DNA of 64,000 nt from SLSG01 sp964477035. GTDB lineage: Bacteria > Bacteroidota > Bacteroidia > Bacteroidales > UBA7960. Of the stretch, positions 23,186-32,344 are shown in pieces. The notes under the pieces are model-generated. The model did not search any database. It was given only the letters and a program-made list of their open reading frames with translations, and was not told where the DNA came from. The stretch lies in the NCBI GenBank assembly GCA_964477035.1, contig CAYZCW010000001.1, forward strand, positions 248,001 to 312,000, written 5' to 3'. Numbering within the stretch: position 1 is the first letter of the stretch; each line of letters opens with the position of its first letter. A program made the position numbers and the translations under genes.

Positions 23186-24382
23186 ATGGCAAGAACAAAC
23201 CTGCTTATCCCACTCCTCTTGCTGATCAGCCAGCAGACCTTCCCGGCCGCACCGTTCCGGGGCGGAGACAGGCCTTCAGATACTCCGGGAGTCGTGCTTC
23301 TGTACAATCCTTTCGAGCTGCATATCGATCCGATGGAGCGCCTCCTGCTGATCAATTTTGAGAACGATCCGGACAGCCTGTACATCGGTTTTGAGCCCCA
23401 GGTTTTCAGCGATACCGTTAACGGATACGGCCATCTGGTGATCGGGTGGCGCCGGGACGGACGGGTGGATGTCTACCACCAGCCGGGGCTGCGACCCGAT
23501 CCGGCCAAATTCGACATAGCGGGTAAGGGACTTGCCCATCTGATGGTGCGGGAGATGCCCGGGGCGCTTTATGAAGTGGGTGCTGCGGGTGTCCGGGCCC
23601 GCTATGCTTTTAACGACCTGCACGGACGGCCCGTCGAAATCCGGATACAAGAGTCAAACCAGCGCCGACGCAAGCCGTTTGGCCTGTTGGCTCCCATGGG
23701 GGATGCCGCTGCAAACCCTTCGGCCATGCCCCTGGTATTGTTGCACGATTTTTATTTTGTGAGGCGCCGGGATACCGACTTTCAGGTAAGGGTCGGCGGC
23801 AGGTCCCACCGTCCGGACAAACTGCCGTTGCCCATGGATTTTGCCCGGATGTACTTTGCCCGTTACAGCCCCGACCCCCTGATCGCCACCTTCAATCCTG
23901 CGCATGACGGGCCGCTCGGGCCCCTGCCTGTGCCACAGGATGCCCGGCGGGTGGAGGCCGGGGAGGGGGTGCTGCACCTGTCCTGGAATGCCGGCATGCC
24001 GGAGATTGCCAGGCTGGAGCGACGCCATGGGCAGCACACGCTGAGCCTGGCGTTCGACCCCCCTTTCCCGGACTTGCTGGACCTGGCCACCGGACGGAGC
24101 GTGACGGGTGGCTTCGTCATCGCGGGACATCCATCCACGGGACAGGTTTCAGGCACCTACCGGGTGGCCCGGCAGCAGGATGGTGCCGTCCTGCTGCAGC
24201 TTGACCCGGCCGGGGGCTGGCAGCCCCGGGAGAAGAAATGGTCGGTGCGGTTGATGTACCTCCTGGCCAAGCCATTCAGAAACTGGCCCCGCACCTACCT
24301 CTGGGAAGCCGTATTGCAGAAAACCCCGGAAGGGGAATGGCATATGCGGTCCGGGTGGATACGCAGCGTGGCGGCCGATTGA
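23186..24382 (+). CDS. secreted protein of unknown function
   Basis: 398 aa from ATG 23186, with signal peptide MARTNLLIPLLLLISQQTFPA. I do not recognise the family. The mature part is rich in beta strands and aromatic residues (ELHIDPMERLLLINFENDP, GYGHLVIGWRRDGRVDVYHQ, LHDFYFVRRRDTDFQVRVGG), with many Arg and Pro and no clear catalytic motif; the pattern is that of a lipocalin- or calycin-like two-part barrel, but this is only an impression. It lies 50 bp after the Crp-like gene and may share its transcript. Confidence 0.7.
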   Translation: MARTNLLIPLLLLISQQTFPAAPFRGGDRPSDTPGVVLLYNPFELHIDPMERLLLINFENDPDSLYIGFEPQVFSDTVNGYGHLVIGWRRDGRVDVYHQPGLRPDPAKFDIAGKGLAHLMVREMPGALYEVGAAGVRARYAFNDLHGRPVEIRIQESNQRRRKPFGLLAPMGDAAANPSAMPLVLLHDFYFVRRRDTDFQVRVGGRSHRPDKLPLPMDFARMYFARYSPDPLIATFNPAHDGPLGPLPVPQDARRVEAGEGVLHLSWNAGMPEIARLERRHGQHTLSLAFDPPFPDLLDLATGRSVTGGFVIAGHPSTGQVSGTYRVARQQDGAVLLQLDPAGGWQPREKKWSVRLMYLLAKPFRNWPRTYLWEAVLQKTPEGEWHMRSGWIRSVAAD

Positions 24383-24402
24383 GCGGAAGTCCGCCCGCCC
24401 GG

Positions 24403-25797
24403 CTATCCGGCTGCGGGAAGGTTCAGGGTGAATACACTGCCCCTGCCGGCCTGGCTGTCGGCAGTGATTGTTCCCCCGTTCAGTTCTGTAAATTCCTTGC
24501 ATAGGATCAGTCCGAGGCCGGTCCCCGGTTCATTCTCCGTCCCGTTTTTAGAGAAGCTGTCCTCCAGCCGGAACAGCCTGTTCAGCTCCTGGCGGTTCAT
24601 GCCCATCCCGGTGTCGGTGACCCGGATGACGACCCGCTGTCCCTGCCTGCCGGCCTGCACACCTACCTCCCCTCCGGTTCCCGTGTATTTGATCGCATTG
24701 GACAGCAGGTTTCGGATGACGACCGACAGGGTCTCCTGGTCGCCCATGACCTGCAATCCCTCTTCCGTTTCCACCCTGAGCCGGATGCCTTTGGATTGCG
24801 CCTGCATGACAAACAGGCTGGCCGCTTCCTCTACGATGTCTGCCACGGGAAGGGGCTCCGCCCGGGGGCGGATATCTCCCAGCTGGCTCCGCGACCAGTT
24901 CAGCAGGTTGCTTGTCAGGGCAAACAATTTTTCTGAGGCCTGCCGGATGGCCACGCTGAAGTCCCTGACCTGCCCCGGGTTTTGCTCCGGGTCGGTTTCT
25001 GCCAGCATTTCTGTATATCCCAGGAGGGAGGAGAAGGGCCCGCGCAGGTCGTGGGCAATAATGGAAAACAGCTTGTCCTTAGTGCGGATGGCTTGTTTCA
25101 GGCCCGTCTCCGATGCCTGAAGCTGCCGGTTCAGGGACAGCAGTTCCTGGTTGGCCGCGCGGGACTCCCTGGCGAGGCGTTCTGCGCGCCATTTTTCCTT
25201 TTCGAGTAGGTGATTGGAGCGAAACAGGTTAAAGCGAAAGCGGTTTTGAATGCGGTTCACCACGAAGCCAAGGAGCAGCATGGGGGCGGCATTGGTCAGC
25301 TGGGTGACCTGCTCCTCATCGGGCTCAAAAGACAGGAGCACCGCCAGGACAAACAACAGGGCCGGCAGCAGGTAGATCAGGAGGGTGTCTGTGAGCCGGG
25401 TCTTGATGTCGACCGATACCAGGAAGATCACCAGAATAAGCCCGGTCACATTCACGGAGAACCACTCGTCCCCCATGTGAATGAGGCATTTGGCGTACAT
25501 CATGACCATGAGGCTGCATAAAAACAGGTTGTAACCCACGAACTTGAACCGGAGCCACCGGCTTTGGTCCCACAGGTTCAGGGCAAGCAGGAGGGTGCCC
25601 AGGGTGAGGGGCAGCAGGCGTGGGTAGAGGGTCAGCCTGCTGCCGACCATGTGCAGGTCGAGCCAGGAAAAATACAACAGGATGAGCAGCCCCAATCCCA
25701 TGATCAGGTTCAGGTTTCGGGCGTTTGCTTCAAGCTGGTGGTATTCAAAGGCATCGATCAGGCCTGGATCGGGCGGTTGCTTCATTGTTCGGGCCAT
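24403..25797 (-). CDS. membrane sensor histidine kinase
   Basis: 464 aa. Residues ~28-185 contain about five or six membrane helices with little between them, so there is no extracellular sensor domain. A coiled-coil linker (198-240) leads to the HisKA helix FSIIAHDLRGPFSSLLGYTEML with phospho-acceptor His249. The HATPase has the N box (RNLLSNAIKYT), G1 (DTGMGMN) and G2 (GTGLGLILCKE). No response regulator gene is adjacent, so it is an orphan kinase; its signal may be membrane state or an intramembrane partner. Confidence 0.88.
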   Translation of the reverse strand: MARTMKQPPDPGLIDAFEYHQLEANARNLNLIMGLGLLILLYFSWLDLHMVGSRLTLYPRLLPLTLGTLLLALNLWDQSRWLRFKFVGYNLFLCSLMVMMYAKCLIHMGDEWFSVNVTGLILVIFLVSVDIKTRLTDTLLIYLLPALLFVLAVLLSFEPDEEQVTQLTNAAPMLLLGFVVNRIQNRFRFNLFRSNHLLEKEKWRAERLARESRAANQELLSLNRQLQASETGLKQAIRTKDKLFSIIAHDLRGPFSSLLGYTEMLAETDPEQNPGQVRDFSVAIRQASEKLFALTSNLLNWSRSQLGDIRPRAEPLPVADIVEEAASLFVMQAQSKGIRLRVETEEGLQVMGDQETLSVVIRNLLSNAIKYTGTGGEVGVQAGRQGQRVVIRVTDTGMGMNRQELNRLFRLEDSFSKNGTENEPGTGLGLILCKEFTELNGGTITADSQAGRGSVFTLNLPAAG

Positions 25798-25866
25798 TTA
25801 CGTGCAAATGTCGCCATTATCCCCGAATCATACGTATATTTAACTTGATTTTACAAACCACCGCCC

Positions 25867-26358
25867 ATGTTGCACCGCTTATTGCTTATTTTGCCCTTTG
25901 GCCTTTTTGTGTTCGTCGGATGCCAAAGCGCCGGTCCGGGAGGCCAAACTGCCGCCGCCCCGGAAACAACATCCGCCGGAGACACTTTGTCCATCCTTCC
26001 GGATGAGTCTCCTCCCGACATGCACACGAGCCGCATCGCCCTGGATTGGGCGGGGACCTACAAGGGGGTGCTGCCCTGCGCCGACTGCGAAGGCATCCTC
26101 ACCGAGCTGGAGATCCGGGAGGACATGACCTACAGGATACGGACCGTTTACCTGGGCCGGGACGATGCCGTCTTCCGGCGCAGCGGCGGCTTTTCCTGGA
26201 TGGAAGACGGCTCACGCATCCTGCTGGACGATGACGGCTCCGGCGGGGGCGGGGAGTATTACCTGGTGGGCGAGGGCCGCCTCTTTGTGCTGGACACCCG
26301 CGGACAGCGGATCCACGGGGATCTGGAAGAACACTACATCCTGGAAAAGACGGACTGA
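25867..26358 (+). CDS. NlpE-like lipoprotein
   Basis: 163 aa. The lipobox region LFVFVGCQSAG gives lipid Cys19. The domain starting at ~62 reads AGTYKGVLPCADCEGILTEL: the CxxC and the GTYxGxLPCADC pattern are diagnostic of the NlpE N-terminal domain, which forms a small barrel. In E. coli NlpE signals surface adhesion and lipoprotein defects to Cpx; here only the N-terminal domain is present, as usual in Bacteroidota. The next gene starts 5 bp later in the same direction. Confidence 0.85.
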   Translation: MLHRLLLILPFGLFVFVGCQSAGPGGQTAAAPETTSAGDTLSILPDESPPDMHTSRIALDWAGTYKGVLPCADCEGILTELEIREDMTYRIRTVYLGRDDAVFRRSGGFSWMEDGSRILLDDDGSGGGGEYYLVGEGRLFVLDTRGQRIHGDLEEHYILEKTD

Positions 26359-26362
26359 AGTC

Positions 26363-27244
26363 ATGTTGCCTGATTCCCTGATGTCTGCACTGAAGGAGCT
26401 GACCGGTCAGAAGGCCGGCCGGTCATCTGCCGTGGACCGCGTCACCCCCGTGGGAGGCGGCTGCATCAACGACTGCTACCGTGTCGATACCCCGGCCGGC
26501 CCGTTTTTTGCCAAGGTGAACAGCGCATCCCGTTACCCGGGCATGTTCGAATCCGAGGCCAGGGGGCTGCGGTTGCTGTCGGTGGGCGCCATCAGGGTGC
26601 CGCGGGTGCTGGGGCATGCCTCGGAAGGGGGCCGCAGCCTGCTGGTGCTGGAATTTCTGGAAGGGGGGTCCCCGGCGTCTGGCTTCTGGGAATCCTTCGG
26701 GCAGGGGCTGGCCGCCCTGCACCGCCACTCGGCCCCTCGGTTCGGGCTGGACCACGACAACTACATCGGCAGCCTGCCCCAACGCAACCGCCAGTCAGAC
26801 GAATGGACAGAATTCTTCGTGACGGAGCGGCTGGAAGCACAGCTTCGGCTGTCCCGGGACGGGGGACGGGCAGACAAGGAACTGGGACGGGCGTTTGAAG
26901 GCCTGTATGCCCACCTGGGCGATTTTTTCCCGGAGGAGTCCCCGGCCCTCTTGCATGGCGATTTGTGGAGCGGCAATTTCCTGGTCGCACGGGACGGCCG
27001 GCCGTCCATTGTCGACCCGGCGGTGTATTACGGCCACAGGTACATGGACCTGGGCATGACCCTGCTTTTTGGAGGGTTCTCTCCGGCCTTTTACGAAGCC
27101 TATGCGACGGCCTGGCCGTTGGAGAAGAACTGGCGGGAGGGGGCTGAGATCGCCAATTTGTATCCCCTGCTGGTCCACCTGAACCTGTTTGGCAGCGGAT
27201 ACCTCGGGAGCATCTGGTCCACCCTCAGGCGCTTTGCGGGCTAG
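26363..27244 (+). CDS. fructosamine/ketosamine-3-kinase
   Basis: 293 aa from ATG 26363. Aminoglycoside-phosphotransferase fold: GGGCINDCYRV, phosphate-binding FFAKV (Lys51), catalytic loop LLHGDLWSGNF (HGD 198-200, Asn205) and IVDPAVYYGHRYMDL (Asp218). The LHGDLWSGN and DPAVYYGHRE-like motifs are typical of FN3K-type kinases, which phosphorylate sugar adducts on amines so that they fall off proteins. Cytoplasmic; protein deglycation repair. Probably co-transcribed with the NlpE-like gene. Confidence 0.88.
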   Translation: MLPDSLMSALKELTGQKAGRSSAVDRVTPVGGGCINDCYRVDTPAGPFFAKVNSASRYPGMFESEARGLRLLSVGAIRVPRVLGHASEGGRSLLVLEFLEGGSPASGFWESFGQGLAALHRHSAPRFGLDHDNYIGSLPQRNRQSDEWTEFFVTERLEAQLRLSRDGGRADKELGRAFEGLYAHLGDFFPEESPALLHGDLWSGNFLVARDGRPSIVDPAVYYGHRYMDLGMTLLFGGFSPAFYEAYATAWPLEKNWREGAEIANLYPLLVHLNLFGSGYLGSIWSTLRRFAG

Positions 27245-27251
27245 GCCGGGG

Positions 27252-27267
27252 CGGCCGGTGCCGGCCG
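27252..27267. terminator. GC-rich inverted repeat between convergent genes
   Basis: CGGCCGG-TG-CCGGCCG, a perfect 7-bp stem, 8 bp after the fructosamine kinase stop. It has no T-tract, so it may be a weak or factor-assisted terminator for either gene. Confidence 0.35.
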
Positions 27268-27297
27268 GCCGGGTCTTCCCGGGCGGTGCAGCAGGTC

Positions 27298-27840
27298 TTA
27301 GAGCGGGTCGGCGTCCGCCCCGAAGGCCGGGGGACTCATACCGATCAGGGATTCGTACAGCCGGTGTGTGTGTCCGTCGAAGGCCACCAGGGTCACCTTC
27401 CTGACCACTTTCGACTGCGACAGGAAGGCCTTGCATTCGTCCACCGCGATCCGCGCCGCCTCTTCCGGGGGGTAGCCATAGACCCCTGTGCTGATGGCGG
27501 GGAAGGCGATGTGCTGCAGTCCGTGTTCTTCGGCCAGGGCCAGGGAGTTGCGGTAACAACTCCTCAGTTTTTCTTCCTCACCATGGCGGCCGTCCTTCCA
27601 GACCGGGCCCACTGTATGGATCACATGCCGGGCCGGCAGCCGGTAAGCCCCGGTGATTTTCGCCTCGCCCGTGGCGCAGCCGTTCAGCCCGCGGCATGCC
27701 TTAAGCAGCTCCGGACCGGCCGCACGGTGGATGGATCCGTCCACCCCGCCCCCACCCAGCAGGCTCGGATTGGCGGCGTTCACGATGGCATCCGCCTTCA
27801 GTTTGGTAATGTCTCCCTTAATCGCTTCCAGTGTCATCAT
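27298..27840 (-). CDS. macro-domain O-acetyl-ADP-ribose deacetylase
   Basis: 180 aa from ATG 27840 (a second ATG follows at 27837). MacroD-type signature: AIVNAANPSLLGGGGVDGSI (19-38, with catalytic-type Asp34) and AFPAISTGVYGYP (112-124). The Gly-rich loop and length match YmdB-like enzymes, which hydrolyse O-acetyl-ADP-ribose and mono-ADP-ribose links. Cytoplasmic. Convergent with the fructosamine kinase; both are damage-repair type enzymes, but no operon links them. Confidence 0.9.
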   Translation of the reverse strand: MMTLEAIKGDITKLKADAIVNAANPSLLGGGGVDGSIHRAAGPELLKACRGLNGCATGEAKITGAYRLPARHVIHTVGPVWKDGRHGEEEKLRSCYRNSLALAEEHGLQHIAFPAISTGVYGYPPEEAARIAVDECKAFLSQSKVVRKVTLVAFDGHTHRLYESLIGMSPPAFGADADPL

Positions 27841-27979
27841 GATGGTTCGTGTCAGGCAGAGACGCCCCGGCCCTGTCTGACTGCCAGTGACCGGCACGCA
27901 TCCCCCGTTTCCTGTAAAAATAAGGATTTTTTCCGGGGTGAACAGGGAGGATGCCCTTCTCCGGGATCAAAGCAGTTTG

Positions 27980-30310
27980 TCAGTGTTTGATGAACCGCAG
28001 GCTGTGGCGGCTTCCGTCCCGGGTGGTCACCGAAAGGATGTACACGCCCGGTTTGAGGCCGCCCACCGTCAGGCGGTTCAGGGCCGGGTCAAAACGGCGG
28101 ACCACCTGCCCGGCCGGGTTGATGAGCAGGATTTCCCGGGCCTCTTCCAGGTCGCCCGAAAGCCGGACGAAATCCCTTGCGGGGTTGGGAAACAGCCGGT
28201 AATCGCTCGTTTGGGGTCCGGCCGTGCCCGAGGAAAAATCCCTGGTGATCTTGAAGAATTTCACATCCCGGCGGGGCACGGTGGTCTCCAGACTGCCGGA
28301 AACAATCTCGCTTTCGTCCGACCACAGCTCATGCGCCGTATAGGTCATGCCCCTTTCCAGCCCGATGCGTTCCAGGTCGATCTCGCGCGATTGGTGGGAG
28401 GTGGTGTAGTTGTACACGGCCAGGTAGAGGGTGTCCTCCACCGTCTGCACGAACATGTCGGCCGCCGCTCCCCCGCGGGCCGGCTCCACCGGGTAAAAGG
28501 CCTTGGCATTCCGCGCCACGCGGTTGACCTCCTCGTTGGTGAAAAACTCCTCGGCCCGTTGTTTGGCCGTCGGGTAACCGGTGCTGCTGAAATTGTCCCC
28601 CACGCAAATGATGCCCGTGATCACAGAGGAGGTGTACCTGGCGCGGTTCTCCCCCAGGGACACCCCGGTAAGGACCACATTGTCTGCATCGTTGTAGGTA
28701 TACACCCTGTCGAGCCACCATCCGTATGACAAAGAGTTCAGGGTGTATTCCGTGTCGTTGATGCCGGCATAGGCATCGCAGGCGATCCGGCGGGAATGGG
28801 CGTACCGGCCCCCGGGAAACAGGGGCGCGATCGAGAGGTTGATGAACATGCGGTCGCCCAGGTAATCCAGGATGTACTGCATGCCCTCGTTATAGGCCTG
28901 CTTGCCGGTGGTCACATCCGGGTTGTAATAGCCGTCGCTTTCCAGGGCCCCGTGCGAAAGGAAGTCCAGCTTCAGGTAGGTGAACCCCTGGTTGATGAAG
29001 CGCTCCAGATACAGATCCATCCGTCGTTTGGAAGCCGGGTGGGTGGGGTCAATGGCGTAGGCAGTCGCGATTTCCTGGGGCTGGCCGTTGGCATACAGGT
29101 AGATGTCGCGGTAGAATACATTGGTGGAACCCTCCACGGTGCGGTCTGGATTGCGGCCCCAGTCCACGAACGGGCTCCAGTAAATCCCGGGTTGCTGTCC
29201 CCGGCTCTTGGTCTCCCGGGCGAAGCGCACCAGGTTGGAATAGGTGATGTTGTCCCAGTAGGAATCCAGGCCGATGTACACCGTGGAATCATTTAAAAAA
29301 CCCTGTGGCATCAGGTTTTCCGCAATATACTCGGCCACCTCTGTGGCATTCTGGTAAGAGAGGTCCGTCTGGATGGCGCCCCAGCTGTTCCATCCGAAGG
29401 GTTTGCCCTGGTCCCACGGAAGCCTCGGCGCACTGATCCGGTTGGCATCGGCATAGTCTTCCATGCCCCGACGCCAGTCCTCATAATACCCGAGGAATAT
29501 CAGGGGGGATTCGATCCTGGTGCCCCTGACGGCCCCGTGCGGGAGCACGTCCCGGGTCTCGTACGAGGTCACCCCCCCGAATACCTCCAGGCTGTTGATG
29601 CTGTTGTTTCCCCCGGTGGTGGACAGCACCCCGGTCTTCCAGGTGTCGTGCGTGACGGAGCCTGCGACCAGGCCGTTGCGGGAGGCCGGGTCGAAAAAGG
29701 CGCCGACCTCGTAGCTGGTAACGGTCGTTCCAAAATCCAGGGTGCGGTAGCGAACCCACTTGTCGTTGTCGTAGGGAACCCACAGCACGGTATTGCTCCC
29801 CGGGGGCAGGATGGCCTGCGGCCTGGTCGAATAGACCGGGGCCATGTGGTTGGACGACAGTTCCTGGGCCGATTCCAGGCTGAAGCCGGTCAACAGGAAG
29901 GGATGCTGGTCGTAAGCGCGGTAGGTCTGGGTGAAGGTCAGGCCTCCGTCTTCCGTCCTGGCAGTGATCCTCAGTCCGCGGCCCGTGCCGAAGGCATCTT
30001 CGATGGAGAATGCTTCGGCTTCGTGCCCTGTCAGTTCCTCCAGGCGAACCAGCTGCTCACCCAGCCTGAACCGGGCCTGGCTCTCGCGGACCAGGGTCCG
30101 TCCATCCTGTATCAGGGTGGTCCTGCCCGTCTCCCCGTCGAAGGAAAGCTCCCACTGGTTCAGTTGAAAGGTCTCCGGGTTGCCGGCCTGTCCGACGAAA
30201 CATATTAAAAAAAGCAAGATGGCCGGTAAAAGTTTCCGGATGGGATAGAGGATCGCCGGGGCGGGAACTGGGAACATATACAATGGATTTCTGAATGGTA
30301 AGATAAACAT
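27980..30310 (-). CDS. secreted clan GH-D alpha-galactosidase-like enzyme with T9SS sorting domain
   Basis: 776 aa (ATG 30310; ATG 30277 also fits). Signal segment ~25-42. Beta-sandwich to ~295, then a TIM barrel: PFGWNSWGA (305-312), candidate nucleophile Asp449 in YLKLDF, and candidate acid/base Asp512 in RIACDAYAG. These resemble GH36/GH27 enzymes that release alpha-galactose. The last ~80 residues, from YRLFPNPARDFVRL through GLKPGVYILSV to LRFIKH, form a type A C-terminal domain, so the enzyme is exported by type IX secretion. Its ATG comes 6 bp after the GH97 stop; last gene of the locus. Confidence 0.8.
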   Translation of the reverse strand: MFILPFRNPLYMFPVPAPAILYPIRKLLPAILLFLICFVGQAGNPETFQLNQWELSFDGETGRTTLIQDGRTLVRESQARFRLGEQLVRLEELTGHEAEAFSIEDAFGTGRGLRITARTEDGGLTFTQTYRAYDQHPFLLTGFSLESAQELSSNHMAPVYSTRPQAILPPGSNTVLWVPYDNDKWVRYRTLDFGTTVTSYEVGAFFDPASRNGLVAGSVTHDTWKTGVLSTTGGNNSINSLEVFGGVTSYETRDVLPHGAVRGTRIESPLIFLGYYEDWRRGMEDYADANRISAPRLPWDQGKPFGWNSWGAIQTDLSYQNATEVAEYIAENLMPQGFLNDSTVYIGLDSYWDNITYSNLVRFARETKSRGQQPGIYWSPFVDWGRNPDRTVEGSTNVFYRDIYLYANGQPQEIATAYAIDPTHPASKRRMDLYLERFINQGFTYLKLDFLSHGALESDGYYNPDVTTGKQAYNEGMQYILDYLGDRMFINLSIAPLFPGGRYAHSRRIACDAYAGINDTEYTLNSLSYGWWLDRVYTYNDADNVVLTGVSLGENRARYTSSVITGIICVGDNFSSTGYPTAKQRAEEFFTNEEVNRVARNAKAFYPVEPARGGAAADMFVQTVEDTLYLAVYNYTTSHQSREIDLERIGLERGMTYTAHELWSDESEIVSGSLETTVPRRDVKFFKITRDFSSGTAGPQTSDYRLFPNPARDFVRLSGDLEEAREILLINPAGQVVRRFDPALNRLTVGGLKPGVYILSVTTRDGSRHSLRFIKH

Positions 30311-30316
30311 TTTGAA

Positions 30317-32269
30317 TTAATCGGATGCCGGGACGAGGCGGGCCGAAAAGCCGCCCACGGGGAGCACTTCGACCTGCTCCCTGCTTTCTGCCGTGATGGT
30401 TTTGTTGGTCGTTTGAAAGCGTGTGTTGTCCGCCCCGTCGGTGATGAACGTGGCCTCGTAAGACCGCCCCGGCTCCAGGAACCCGAAGTCCACTTCCAGG
30501 GTTTTGGGTTTGTCTTCCGGGTTGATGCCGGCCAGGAACCAGTGTTCCCCCTTGCGGCGGGCCATCACCAGGTCCTGTCCGGGATAGCCTGAAAGATACC
30601 GGGTATCATCCCAGGCGGCAGGGACTGTACTTAAGAGGGTTTTGACCCCTTCGGGCAGCCCCCGGAACACCCTGGCGTGGTCGGCAAAGTGCTGTATCCC
30701 CGATTCGAATGCCACGGCCAGGGCCACTTCATAGCTGAAGGAGGTCCGGTGGGGCACGTTGGAGGTGGACAGGGCCACGGGGGTGTAGTCCATCGGACCG
30801 ATCACGTTGCGGGTGAAGGGGAGGATGGAGGTGTGCACGGGACCGTATTGTTCAAAATCGCCGTGGTAGATGTAGCCCTCGGATCCCTTGACGCTCTCCA
30901 GACTGACCAGGTGGGGGTAGGTGCGGTGCCAGCCCCTGGGGATGGTGGCTCCGTGGAAGTTGACCGTGAGTTCAAAGTCTGCCGCATCTTCCAGAATGTC
31001 CAGATACAGCCGGATCACATCCTGTTTGTCGCTGCTGAAAAAGTCGATTTTGACGCCGCTGATCCCCAGTTCCTGCATCCAGCGCATCTCTTCGCGCCGG
31101 ATATCCCGATCATACATGCGGTCTCTGGGTCCCGCGTTGACCCGGTTGAGGGGGCCACCGGAATTATACCACAGCAGCAGTTTCACATTTCTTTCTTTGG
31201 CATAGGCGGCGAGTTCTTTGATGTCAAGGCCCCTCCGGGTGTTCCAGCCTGCATCGACCAGGGAATACTCCCATTGCATTTCCTGTGCCAGGTCTATGAA
31301 GTCCCGCAGCTTTTCCGGGGTGTCCGTACTTCTTTCTGCCAGGTAGCCGGACCACCAGCCCCAGGAAGCCCTTCCTGGCCTGACCCAGCTGTCGTCTTCC
31401 AGGATGGAGGGTTTTGCCAGGTGGGTCACCAGGTTGGATTCCAGGATCTCTCCGGCATGGACACCGGTGATCACGACCCTCCAGGGCATGTCCCAGGGCA
31501 GGGTCGACACCGCGACGGCATGTCCGTACCCGAAGGCTTCCTCTTCTTCCGGAGGCACGACGGCATAGGTGCTGGGATCTCCGGTCTGTTTCAGATGGGA
31601 TCCGTAGAAGTTGTGCTGCAGGTTGGATTCCGTGAGCAGGGCCCAGTAACCGTTCACCTCGAACAGGGCGGGGAAGCACCAGCCCTCCTCTCCGGGGGCC
31701 GGGGTGCCGACGGGCAGCGGTCCCTCATAATTTCTTTCATAGGCCGGGCTGTAGGCCGTGATGGAGTCGTAGGGCTGCAGCCAGGCATTTCCGTCGGGCA
31801 TGGCAAAGGCGGTCAGCTCCCTGAGCACGGTCAGGGTATCGGGGGATGTCCCCGGGAATACATATTTAAAGGCAAACCCTTCGTCGTAGGCCCGGAACAC
31901 CATGTCCAGCCTATAGCCATACTCATTCTCAAACTCCAGGGTCAGTTCATTGTACCGGGTGCTGAGGTCTTTTCTCTTTCCCGTTGCCATGGTGTAGTTC
32001 TCCCCGAGGGGCCCCGTTTCCATTGACCCGACCAGTTTGAGGCGGATGAATTCCTGGTCCTCCCGGATGATGCCCAGGGGAGAAGGCCGGATGATTTCCG
32101 CCTGCCGCCCCTGTCCCTGGTGGTGCAGCGAGTAGCTGAGCTGTCCTTCCGAATCCATCAGGATCTGGCCGGTGATCATGCCGTCAGGGGAGGTGATGGC
32201 CCATTGTTCCGTATTGCCTGAGCAGTTTAACAGCGCAAGCAGGGGCAGCAGGAGAAAATATTTTTTCAT
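30317..32269 (-). CDS. GH97 glycosidase lipoprotein, retaining (alpha-galactosidase-like) type
   Basis: 650 aa from ATG 32269; lipoprotein signal LLPLLALLNCSGN (Cys16). An N-terminal beta-sandwich (to ~290) and the GH97 barrel are clear: WVRPGRASWGWWSG, VDAGWN, LLLWYNSGGP, GVKIDFFSSDKQ, TVNFHGATIPRG. In GH97, inverting SusB-type enzymes use Glu, while retaining members use the Asp in the KxDF strand; here that residue is Asp409, so a retaining alpha-galactosidase is the better prediction. Likely faces the periplasm. Between the FG-GAP gene (with a possible terminator) and the GH-D enzyme. Confidence 0.85.
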   Translation of the reverse strand: MKKYFLLLPLLALLNCSGNTEQWAITSPDGMITGQILMDSEGQLSYSLHHQGQGRQAEIIRPSPLGIIREDQEFIRLKLVGSMETGPLGENYTMATGKRKDLSTRYNELTLEFENEYGYRLDMVFRAYDEGFAFKYVFPGTSPDTLTVLRELTAFAMPDGNAWLQPYDSITAYSPAYERNYEGPLPVGTPAPGEEGWCFPALFEVNGYWALLTESNLQHNFYGSHLKQTGDPSTYAVVPPEEEEAFGYGHAVAVSTLPWDMPWRVVITGVHAGEILESNLVTHLAKPSILEDDSWVRPGRASWGWWSGYLAERSTDTPEKLRDFIDLAQEMQWEYSLVDAGWNTRRGLDIKELAAYAKERNVKLLLWYNSGGPLNRVNAGPRDRMYDRDIRREEMRWMQELGISGVKIDFFSSDKQDVIRLYLDILEDAADFELTVNFHGATIPRGWHRTYPHLVSLESVKGSEGYIYHGDFEQYGPVHTSILPFTRNVIGPMDYTPVALSTSNVPHRTSFSYEVALAVAFESGIQHFADHARVFRGLPEGVKTLLSTVPAAWDDTRYLSGYPGQDLVMARRKGEHWFLAGINPEDKPKTLEVDFGFLEPGRSYEATFITDGADNTRFQTTNKTITAESREQVEVLPVGGFSARLVPASD

Positions 32270-32296
32270 GGGTTGTTTATTTAAGGGGTGACAATA

Positions 32297-32324
32297 AGAC
32301 GGGAGCACAACCGTGCTCCCGTCT
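32297..32324 (-). terminator. hairpin between the FG-GAP gene and GH97
   Basis: AGACGGGAGCAC-AACC-GTGCTCCCGTCT, a perfect 12-bp stem with a 4-nt loop, 20 bp after the FG-GAP stop. The minus-strand tail TTATTGTC is only moderately T-rich, so partial termination or mRNA processing is possible. Confidence 0.55.
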
Positions 32325-32344
32325 TTGGATCTGTTCAGCAGATT

